In this document: positions 1-9,021 of the stretch, piece by piece | Layout: every line of letters begins with the position of its first letter | Numbering within the stretch: position 1 is the first letter of the stretch | Notes under the pieces: model-generated | The model's database searches: none | What the model saw: only the letters and a program-made list of their open reading frames with translations | What the model was told of the DNA's origin: nothing | Assembly (NCBI GenBank): GCA_037176845.1 | Contig: JAYKXP010000003.1 | Span: 620,001-684,000, forward strand | Source: Paramarasmius palmivorus | Lineage: Eukaryota; Basidiomycota; Agaricomycetes; Agaricales; Marasmiaceae | Direction of reading: 5' to 3' | DNA length: 64,000 bases | Translations under genes and position numbers: made by a program

Positions 1-2122
1 GCTTTCAGATACGAATCTCGCCAGATTATAAGGGCGCTCATGAGCGGCGACTCGTCACTTCTAGAAATGTATCTAAACGAGTGTTAGCTTGATCTTGTAT
101 TGGGACTGAAACATGTAGAAACTGACTGTTCGCCCGCCCATCGTATGACTAGTCGCGGGTCTTGAACCACGCTTTCATCGTCCAAGAATCTTTGCAGGTT
201 GATCTTGCCTTGCTCAAAAAGACTCGCCATTTCGAACTCGTCGACACCGGTCCATCTTCCATCCGGTGAGAAGACGCGTAAAGCCCGCTTTTTTGATCTT
301 CTTGTGACTTGTCGATTCCGACCACGGTTTTCCATGTCATCTTCGACCTCTTTCCCTTCCACTGACTCTTCTGATTCCTTGCCGTCCTCAGCGCGCCTCT
401 CAACCAGACTCAGCTCAAATTCCATCTTCTTTCCTTCAATGAAAACACGGAATCTTGTTGGATCTGACCCACTAACGGCAAGTAGACCACCGGCACCATA
501 GCCACTTGAAGCAGCAGCGCTGTCGCTGGCCCTTCGTCTGCTGGCACTAGAAGATGGCATGTCCTCCACACCTTGATCTCCATCCTCAGCGGCTCCACGC
601 CACCTCTTTGTTTTTCCTGGACTAAAACTCCTTCTCCTCCTCACAGCACTTGTAGGAGATCCCTCTAATCCGGGAGGAACACTCCTGCTTCTGTAGCCTG
701 TCTTGAGTTCACTTATTCCTACAACCTCATCATCAGATTCTTCGTCTACCTCTCCCTCAGAGACAGGATCAAGCACAGTAGATCCTATTCCGAATAAATC
801 GTCCGCTTTCGCCTTGCCCTTGCCTTTTCCTGACCCAATAAAGTCATCACTACCGCCGAGCGTGCTGCTCCTTCCCCAAGCAGAAGCATTTACGGCTACT
901 GAATTATGGTGATGGTGTGCTGCGGTGCTGGGACCTGCTGGACCTGTACCCGAAATAGTACGGCCAGTTTTGCCGAAGCTGAAAGAAGTCTTCATGGGGG
1001 ATGGTGTAGGAAAGCCACCCCATTCCCAGGTAAATTCCTGTGGTGGTAGTACCAATTTGGTTCCAGGCAGTATTTTGCTGCGCGATTTGGGCGTCGTGGG
1101 AGGTAAAGCGGTTTCAGCTTCAGAGGCGGATGTTGTTGTAGGTGTGGAAGCAGATGGTGTGAGGGGATATGTGCTAGCATCGCTGATTTCGATGTCCGGT
1201 GGGGGCTCAGAGGTAGCACGGTAAGGGAAGGGAACACTGAGATTGTCAGTCTCGGGTTCTTCTTCGAACGTTGGAAACGTAAAGGTCTCTTTCGTCGAAG
1301 GGTTAACCCCGTACCCTTTGATTGTACGGTCAGAGCCGTCACGGTCGTGGCGATAGTCCTCATAATGACTCTCGTGCGAACGTGAATGTTTGTGAAAAGA
1401 CTGGGAGTGGTAGCCTTCCGTGTCTATTGCTACGCCTATAAAAGCACCATTGAGTAAAGACCGGAAAGTATCACAGAAGTATGCTCACCATCCTGATATT
1501 CGACATGAGGAACATGCACACTCTTCCCAGTCTTCCTCTCCAATGCAGCGTCTGCACGTTCATCCTGTTCTTTCTCGACCTCGGTTCTATCATTTGCATC
1601 TTCAGTCTCTGGGGGAGACTGTGAAGAGGAAGGTGGTGAGCTTTCCTGTGATTTAGGCTTGTCTTGCTCTGTTGCATCCAGATCCAGGAAATCCGGCTCC
1701 AGCTGCGAACTCTCGTCTTTCTTTGCACCGAATCTATCCACCTGTGCATCTGAGCCGTCTATTGGAGCTTCTTCCACCTTTGCTTTGAGTAAAGGTGAAG
1801 TGATGAGTTCATCCGGAACATCATCCTCGGTTTCAAAGACGAAGAATGCCTCCCCTGCTTCTCCAATCTTCATGTCAAACGGAATCGGATGACCATTGAC
1901 TGATACGTTGACCTTTTTCTCTGAGGGTCGCAAAACCTGCCATTTTCCGAAACGAACGTGGAAAGGAGAACAAGCCAATTCTGTAGATCCGTTGCTGGAT
2001 GGCCGCTGGATTACGATGACATCGATGGCTCCGGTGAGAGTCGAAGGATTAATGGGAGGGAGTTCCTTGTAGTATTGGTATGGGGCACTGATAGCGCTCA
2101 CAGCACCCCGAAGGTAGTTCAT
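1..2122 (-). CDS. PAH1: Lipin-type phosphatidate phosphatase, N-terminal two thirds (partial, runs off left edge)
   Basis: Mg-dependent phosphatidate phosphatase converts phosphatidate to diacylglycerol and controls triacylglycerol versus phospholipid synthesis at the ER/nuclear membrane. The N-LIP domain is clear: it opens MNYLRGAVSAISAPY and continues with NPSTLTGAIDVIVIQ, the family hallmark. I start at the Met at 2122, because the extra 11 residues of the upstream in-frame Met are not family-like. Exons are 1489-2122, 127-1435 and <1-72, with introns of 53 and 54 nt. Exon 2 holds the lipin mid-region signature EFTWEWGGFPTPSP and a long low-complexity Ser/acidic linker. Exon 3 reads QYISRSDESPLMSALIIW, just before the HAD catalytic domain. 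The catalytic DxDGT motif would lie to the left of the window, so activity cannot be judged here. Confidence 0.95.
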
Positions 2123-2341
2123 GGCGTCGCCGTCGTGGTCGACGTCAAAGAGCAAAGTAGATGTTAATCTTAGTATTGCACGTGTTTAGACGCGAAAAGT
2201 CGGACATGTGAATTCCCCTCAAAAGCAATTTCAGTCCTAGTTCAGTCTATCCTACAATCTAGCTACATCCGCCAATACTACATATGTAGTAGTTCGCCTG
2301 GCATGCACAGGTATAGAGCATTGTTTGCATCTGGCATCCGT

Positions 2342-2887
2342 CTAGTGGCCTGCGGCTGCTTCATGGTCGTATAGCGGACCCATGCGGGGCTTTTCGCAAA
2401 TATCAGTCCTTCAGGTTCCAGAAATTTTCACAAACGTGCTCACAGGAATGTTCCTCTCCCTGTTCAAAAAAGGATACGTTAGAACACGCAATACCCTGAA
2501 GCGGCAATGATACTGACCATTTGGTACCACCTGGAAACATGGGTGCTAGAAGGACATCGAATCATCGTAAGAGACGCGAGGGTGTGGTGCATATTCACGC
2601 ACGTATGACGGGGTCAGGGTGCTTGATGGAGTTGAGCTGAGCCTCGGCTCGTTCAAGGATCGTAGCCAATTCTCTTGGGTCGTGGACGTTACTAGGAAAA
2701 AGTCAACATTCAACACATGTTAAGAAGCGAATCTTGACACTCACCGATTCCTCTCAAACTCTGCACGAATCAGAAGAGCTTCCTGACGCCATAGATCTCT
2801 GTTTACGGTCCAGTCGAGTGCGTTTTTAAGATGCCTCTTGTAAAGAGATTTGACGTAGAATCGATGTGCCGACGAGAAGGTAGACAT
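2342..2887 (-). CDS. NDUFB9: NADH:ubiquinone oxidoreductase subunit NDUFB9 (complex I LYR protein)
   Basis: Accessory subunit of mitochondrial complex I, LYR family. The spliced product is about 107 aa, and all its exons are too short to show as long open frames. It begins MSTFSSAHRFYVKSLYKRHL, with the LYR-like SLYKRHLKNALDW, then RAEFERNRNVHDPRELATIL, KHPDPVIPPMFPGGTKW and ERNIPPRMGPLYDHEAAAGH. The segment FPGGTKWERN matches the conserved FPxxPGGTxYER of animal NDUFB9. Exons are 2603-2691 flanked by 2745-2887, then 2518-2545 (28 nt), 2444-2459 (16 nt) and 2342-2389. All introns are GT-AG and the phases join correctly. The tail after the 16-nt exon is the least certain part: reading through the last donor gives a short alternative ending. 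It is divergent from RRN3, 225 bp away, and in tandem upstream of lipin. Confidence 0.87.
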
Positions 2888-3112
2888 AGTGGTTCGACTG
2901 CAAGATTTAGAGTAAGGCTAGACCGTGCTGCCGAAAAAAAGGCACTTTTGCAAGGGAATGTGGTCGGTCTGAGTCGGTCGAGACGCTAGTGTGCGGAAAC
3001 TTCGGAGTCGGAGGGACCTGGAGCGCCCAGTACAAGTAGGGTTAGGTCTACGGCTGTGCAATTTTTTTGACCTTGTACCTCCACTAGCGGAACCGCTCCA
3101 GACTCATGCAGA

Positions 3113-5913
3113 ATGGACGTCCATTCTCGTTTCTCCCAGTTCGATAACCAGAGCAAAAGAACAAAGGCAGGACCCCAGCAGGCCACTAAACCTAGGCTAA
3201 TGGAAGGAAAAGATTCTGCAAAACCCCAATTGCCCCGGAAGCCTTCCAATCCCAGCAGCAATCCTAACGCATCGTTATTCACCAGACGTGCTATCGCTAC
3301 AAATTCGCGAGTGAAACAGGATGAGAAAACGCGCAAGGATATGTACTTGTCGTTTGTCAATAATGCTTTGCATCAAAAATCTATGGTGAGCTTCGGAATC
3401 TCTCACACGACCAATGAATTGACGGATTTCTACAACCTAGGGAATTACAGAGCCTTTTGACGAGCTTGTCAACCAGTTCAATCCCAAACGATCGCCTACA
3501 GAATTGCCTTTTCCCCAGCCAGCTCAGCTACGACTATGGCTACTAGCTTTATCGCATGTTGTATCACGGTTAGGAAGAACGCACGTCGCGCTTGTCGAGT
3601 CCATCGTCAATATGCCTTGGGTCACGATGGATACCGCAACCGTCAAGTCCTATACGGTATTCATGGGTGTGCTATTATCAGCACGCCCAGAATATTTATC
3701 TCTGGTCTTGAGCAAGATAGCGCAAGGCTTTACTTATCGTATGTTTCGTTTTCTGCTATGTTTGAACGTCTCCTCATTAAATCGAGTAGAATCGAATATT
3801 CAGGCCAAGACACCTCCTGATACAGTGTCAACTTCCCCTTCAATCACCGTCGTCGCAGGACCACCTCTCACCCGCAGAGTCATATATGATCGCCTACATT
3901 ATCTCCTCAAACATCTCTTATCACTCATTCCGACACTCCCATCAACTCTCATGCCTTTATTGGCTCGTAATTTCCCCCATAAACGCCAAAACACCCGCTA
4001 CCAATCAACCTACATCAAGAACCTTCTCCGAGTATCCTGGTATTGCCCCGAGCTATCCGATGGCATTTTAGAGCTCGTGGTAGACAGAGCCATTCAAATA
4101 GATGTGCGTGTTATGTCTCATCAAGCAGACTTCATGGCACTGATTATAGTCCCAGGTGGAAATTCAAGTAGAAATAGACGACATCGAAGCTGAAATGGGA
4201 CAGTCGGAGGGTGATCAGAAGGACGACCCTTCGGATATCTTCGATATTGATTTAGACACCGTCGTCGGTCAAGAAAGCTCTGACGTTGATTCAGACTCCG
4301 AATCCAACTCCAGTAACGATGATGAAGATGGGTTCAGCGATCTGTCTTCTGAAGGTGGATACGATTTCGACGATGACGAGGCAAAGAGAGCCGAATTGCC
4401 CACGAATGTCAAACATATAGCAGAGATGGTGAAGAAGTTGGATACAATATTGATGTTGGTTTTTGGGCATCTAGAAAAGGCAGCTGGTTTCGAGGCTTCA
4501 CTTTCAATGCTGAAGCGCTCCAGTTCAACAATACCGGAAACTTCCTCTCTACCAGAGCTTCCTCCTTTAGACTTACCCACAGTCTTACCTGTCGCTACCC
4601 CGCTTCCGATAGCCGATATTTATGCACAATCCCTTTCATCACCAGCGTCATCGAGGTCGTCCACACCGACCCTGGGAGGTGGTACAATACCCATCTCTGA
4701 TATACCATCGACTCAGGATGACACATCCCTCAGCTCCAAGCCTACGAGCGAGCTCGCAAGCCTCGAACAATTGTCCACGCCGTCACGTACAACAATGGAA
4801 GCTCACTTTCACACCCTCCTCTCCATATTCGACCGCATTATCCTCCGCACCTTTAAATCCCGATACACCCAATTCATCCTTTTCTGGTATACATCACTTG
4901 ACGCAGAGTTCGCCGACGTTTTTCTCGGTATGCTCGTGGAAAGGTCCCTATATTCATCTTCTAACAACCCAGAGAGCCATCACCGAACCGATACTTCTTC
5001 TCCTGCAATCACACGAGCTGCTGCCGCGTCTTACATCGGTTCGTTCGTCAGTCGAGCCAATTTTGTGGACACGGACGGAGCAAGACGTGTTGTTGGAGTA
5101 TTGTGTGAATGGTTAGAGGCCCACCTAGAAGCAGTAGAGAAGACTTTGATATCTTCATCGTCTTCGAATTATGCATTAAATGCACTAGGTACCCATAACA
5201 GCGTCTTCTATGCTGTTGCACAAGCGGTCTTCCTAATCTTTTGCTTCCGCTGGAGAGACTTGTTAGTGGAGGACCACCCCGAGGATACGGTCGCACCACC
5301 TTGTGCACAGCCAAACCCCCCTCCGAGCTCAACTACCGCAGGTCCGGGCCCAGGGCAAAAATGGCTTCCTGAATTGAATGTGATTCAGCGTATTGTTACA
5401 TCCGTCCTGAATCCGCTCAGAGCCTGCTCACCAGCTGTAGCCGCGCAATTCGCGAAAGTGGCCCATGCGACCGGGTTCATCTATGTCTATTCGATATTGG
5501 AGTCGAATAAGAGGAGTGATGGTTCCGATGACGGCTCGCGGAGGCCGTCTCTTCTCGTAGGCGCCAACGCTGGGTTAAGCGAAGATCTAAACACGTTTTT
5601 CCCGTTTGACCCATATAATCTTCCGAGGTCGAACAAATATATCGAAGAGAGATATCGTGTATGGAAAGATGTGGCCATAGACGATGACGACGATGACGAA
5701 GACGAGGAAAATGATGACGAGGATAGCGAGGAAGACGAAACTGACAAGGATAAAAATAATGTTGTCAGTCAGACAGAGATGGCAATGAGTGTGGAGGAAG
5801 GCGGGTTGGATCAGTTGGGTATAGCAAATGGACTGGGTGCATCATTTGGTGCCATGAGTATCAGCCCCGCAAGACCCGGTGTCGAGGCCATTGTAGCCAT
5901 CCACGGGCCATGA
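3113..5913 (+). CDS. RRN3: RNA polymerase I-specific initiation factor RRN3 (TIF-IA)
   Basis: RRN3 binds RNA polymerase I and recruits it to the rDNA promoter in the nucleolus. Exons are 3113-3385, 3441-3738, 3790-4103 and 4156-5913. Family landmarks in order are DMYLSFVNNALHQKSMGITE, the HEAT-like stretch FPQPAQLRLWLLALSHVV, VIYDRLHYLLKHLLSLIPTL, the signature IDVEIQVEIDDIE, and later FWYTSLDAEFADVFLGMLVE and FFPFDPYNLPRSNKYIEERY. The third exon was fixed by the join GFTYQSNIQ; a 51-nt intron keeps the frame, so the open frame also reads through it. An acidic insert follows the IQVEIDD motif, and a second Asp/Glu run lies near residue 510 of the last exon. The start is the first Met before a Ser/Pro-rich leader. 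The region up to 5913 is continuous and looks complete. Confidence 0.93.
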
Positions 5914-6403
5914 TACCTTTTTCATTTAGTCGCATTGCTTTGTTGGTTAGTCTTTCATTCATGACATACATATTCACTCACTCACTGTTGTATCATGTCT
6001 TACTCACTCAATCTCATACCCCATGTTGTCTCTTGCAAGGATGGACCATGTCCATGACATCAGATAGTTTTGAGTCTGCGAAACTCGCGGATGGTGAGTA
6101 AGACACTCCTGTAAGTGTTTGCTGGAAGGCGCTTAGCGCTTAAATTTTAAATCCTGGCACCGATTTTTTTAGGCTCGTACTTTCTCTCTTCAGTAACCCG
6201 TACTCAACCTATGGTTAGCGACACAATTACTGACGGAAACTGATCTATTCGAGAATACCGTCCCGACCGACTCGACCTTCCTCAGGTTAGAATGCATCTT
6301 CAAGACGTTTGAGTACTGCCTCGTCCCATTCTGAATCGGGGGTTGTTTTATCGAAGTATAAATAACCCAGTGGCCAGTCGTTCCAATACACCCGAAATAC
6401 AAT
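5914..6403. other. Intergenic, RRN3 terminator side and F-box-like promoter
   Basis: About 490 bp between tandem + strand genes. I see AT-rich stretches and the TATA box noted separately; short open frames here show no family resemblance. Confidence 0.5.
6357..6364 (+). promoter_or_regulatory. TATA box of the F-box-like gene
   Basis: The octamer TATAAATA lies 40 nt before the ATG at 6404, leaving room for only a very short 5' leader. Position and match support a TATA element; there is no expression evidence. Confidence 0.45.
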
Positions 6404-7189
6404 ATGTCATCTAATTCAAACTCGATACACTCTCTTCCCATCGATGTCATCGAGAAGATAATGGAAACCTTATGGTTGTCCAGCCTCTCAATCTCTGACC
6501 GCACTACCTTCATAAAGTCATCACTATTGGTTTCACGGAGCTGGATGTGCATCTTCACCCGACTCGCCTCAATCGACGCATTCGTTCTTGGACCGACACA
6601 TTGCAGCGTCTTCGCTATGATCCTGCAAAAGGAGACGTTCCTGGCCCGTGCCGGGTACTATATGCACGAACATATATGTCGTTCCATCACCTTCCAACAC
6701 GCACGTACCTCGCTCTTCCCAGCTCCGATGCAATACGTAGAGCTACCCATGATCTACTCGCTAAACGGAGTCCTGCATCTCCTAGCGTCCCGAGAGTCAA
6801 GGTCCCGACTCCCTCGGCTACGGAGAATCGCGATTCACCTGGAGAACTACCTGATGGAATCATTCTTCATGCCGGGAGCTTTCCGCTACTTTCCTTCCCA
6901 GGTGAATGATTTGCATTTAAACTTCACATATTCGGCAGGTATGACGGAGAAGGTGAAGCATGCTATTAGGTATGATACGACACGTCTCGTTTCCCCTGTT
7001 CCAGGGTCTCTACCCCATATCACCAGGCTGAAGGTTACTGGATCTTCGCGAGGAGCACTGCTTCAAATGGCCAAGGCATGCTCGGCAATAGAACGGAGGA
7101 ATATAGATCAAGACGCTATGTTCCAGAATGCATTGGAGGTTACGACTTCTAGAGATTTGCACCGGTTTAATACCCAAACTTTCGTATAA
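6404..7189 (+). CDS. Hypothetical protein with F-box-like N-terminus
   Basis: Single-exon frame of 261 aa. The N-terminus reads HSLPIDVIEKIMETLW, followed by SSLLVSRSWMCIFTR. This is the LPxDVIxxI...CSRVSRSW pattern of a fungal F-box, which would recruit SKP1 for ubiquitin ligation. After that come leucine- and arginine-rich segments (LPRLRRIAIHLENYL, FRYFPSQVNDLHLNFTY), resembling the irregular leucine-rich part of Agaricomycete F-box proteins. At 261 aa it is shorter than typical family members, which run to about 500 aa, so it may be a degenerate copy or an unrelated orphan. A TATAAATA lies 40 nt upstream of the ATG. I cannot assign a substrate. Confidence 0.6.
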   Translation: MSSNSNSIHSLPIDVIEKIMETLWLSSLSISDRTTFIKSSLLVSRSWMCIFTRLASIDAFVLGPTHCSVFAMILQKETFLARAGYYMHEHICRSITFQHARTSLFPAPMQYVELPMIYSLNGVLHLLASRESRSRLPRLRRIAIHLENYLMESFFMPGAFRYFPSQVNDLHLNFTYSAGMTEKVKHAIRYDTTRLVSPVPGSLPHITRLKVTGSSRGALLQMAKACSAIERRNIDQDAMFQNALEVTTSRDLHRFNTQTFV

Positions 7190-7298
7190 TACGGACTTTC
7201 CCACTCATAATACCCAGCACCTATTTCCATAATCGTTATACATTTACAGATTCCCGTACTAATGGTATTACATCCAGCCTAATCCAAAATAATACGTA

Positions 7299-8616
7299 TT
7301 ACAGTTTACATTGTGTTGGCTTTTCCATGAGGCTTTCTAGCCAGCTGATGACCTTTTCGGTAATCTCATCCTTTGCTTCGACCATCAACCAGTGCCCCCG
7401 CCCTTCCAGAGCTACGTCCTGAATACGAGGGACAAATTTATGCGCTTTGCCTATCACTGTTTTCGTAGTCGTCTTATCCAGAGTGCCCCACATGAAAAGA
7501 ACAGGAAGGTCTGGCCTCAAATTGGGATGCAGACCGGCCGCTGTAAATTCACATCGCGTCAGCTGGAACAGATCGGAAAGGTGATATTTCCTTACCAAGT
7601 TCCTCGTCGTGCCTAAATTTCGCGGTCCGGTAGTAGTTCAATGGACCATTCATACCCTTGCTTAATGTTTGGCGCATGATCTCGAATTCCTGGATAGTAG
7701 AATCCTCGTTACATCAATGCTGGTGATTTTCACATTATACATACCCTCTCGTTTAGTACAAGATCGCTGTTTGGAATTTCGACGTTTTCAAACGGGTTAG
7801 ATCCATGCTGGGCAAGGCCCGAGAGAGAGAAGTTGTTACTTGTACGTGGCTTTCTGTACGCGACTCGAATAAATGTGCCAATCTGTTTGAAGTGCTATAG
7901 TCAGCTCTTCAAAGGGAAATAGAGAGGCTCACATTGTTCTCGATCTGACGGGTAGACCTATTGTCGTTGAAGTATAGCATATAGGCCAAATCTGGAGCAC
8001 GTTTAGCCACTTCTTCCACTGGTATGTAGATGGGAGATGGAGGCGTGTAAGGCAAAGAGAGTCTACAGTCATCAGCATTGGATATGATAATTGAAAACGC
8101 TCAACTCACATAACCAAGGCCAAAAGTCTATCGGGGTGCCAGAGTGCAAAGCGACTCGCAGTAAACGACCCCCAATCATGTCCAACGACGATCTGGGATA
8201 GCTCAGTCAGAGAAAGGAAGATCCACTTCATGTCACTGACAGCTTTCTTGACTTCTAGAAGATCTAATAGAGCAGCAAGGTCGTTGCAAAGTTTCTTTGT
8301 GGAGTATTCTGAAGGATCTGTTGGTTTGTCGGTGCCTCCGTAGCCGAGCATGTCAGGAGCAACCACACGAAGTCCCCTTCTAACCCATGGCCCAATCTGA
8401 TACCTCCAACCAAACCTGATGGCGAGATTTCAGTTCAGCAAGTAGAAAGATGTAGATTAGTCGCTACCAAAAGTCAGGGAAGCCATGAATACACAAAAGC
8501 GTAGGAGTTCGCCTAGGGTTGTAAGCTTGTGGCTTCTGGTCTATGAAGTGATACTTTCGGCCAGTTTTGAGGGACTCTGTTCTGTGGTTAAAACTGCTGG
8601 GGTCTTGGGGGTTCAT
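7299..8616 (-). CDS. Alpha/beta-hydrolase, epoxide hydrolase type
   Basis: Soluble epoxide hydrolase family enzyme that opens epoxides to diols. The model has about seven exons. Exon 1 (8468-8616) ends in the oxyanion motif HGFPDFW; exon 2 (8241-8415) carries VVAPDMLGYGGTDKP. After a 48-nt intron comes IVVGHDWGSF with the nucleophile Asp. Further exons give LPYTPPSPIYIPVEEVAKRA, then NPFENVEIPNSDLVLNER and GMNGPLNYYRT, whose tyrosine pair fits the lid tyrosines. The last exon has FMWGTLDKT (catalytic acid) and GRGHWLMVE (catalytic His). All key residues are present. The 48-nt intron at 8193-8240 keeps the reading frame, so unspliced message would insert 16 residues just before the nucleophile. 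There is no signal peptide. Substrate unknown; detoxification or secondary metabolism is inference. It shares a 405-bp divergent promoter with the Btz gene. Confidence 0.9.
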
Positions 8617-9021
8617 TTGAAGTCCGGGAATTGAAGCCCGGAATATCCGGTCGACATGTGTTTGCGGAGTCTGAAGCTTTTTGCGGAGTTAGTGGCGGAG
8701 CTGCAAAGTTCGGCCATTCGGCTCCGGCTCCGAGACTGACAACAGGCTGCGCAATCTATTAGTCACGTTTGGCCTTTGACTACTGCCTTACAGTGTGCTC
8801 AACCTTTACAACATTTACACCTCCTCCATCCAAAGCTTTCGTCGTTTTCCCATCATACAGGAGCTCCCCATACATCTCCCTTCCCATTTCATCTTTTCTC
8901 CCATTTTTTTTTGTTCAATTCTGGTCTCACGACCGCATAACGATCAAGTAAGGTCTGCCATCTCATCGTGCCACTTTAAATTTTCTCTGAAACTTCTAAA
9001 CTTTTTTTCTTAGTTGTAGTC
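8617..9021. promoter_or_regulatory. Divergent promoter between epoxide hydrolase and Btz gene, with 5' UTR intron
   Basis: About 405 bp between two start codons. The half next to the Btz gene is pyrimidine-rich. A likely untranslated-leader intron runs from GTAAGG at 8948 to TTTCTTAG ending at 9013, eight nt before the ATG at 9022. No TATA box was found for either gene. Confidence 0.5.

Noticed and set aside
84..1055. Stand-alone protein at 84-1055 (-)
   Set aside because: It is the middle of lipin exon 2 joined to the N-LIP exon, not a separate gene.
3739..3803. RRN3 intron ending at CAG 3803
   Set aside because: Gives a stop in frame; the acceptor at 3789 keeps the frame and the family join GFTYQS.
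5487..5747. Serine-rich minus-strand ORF
   Set aside because: Antisense of the Asp/Glu-rich tail of RRN3.
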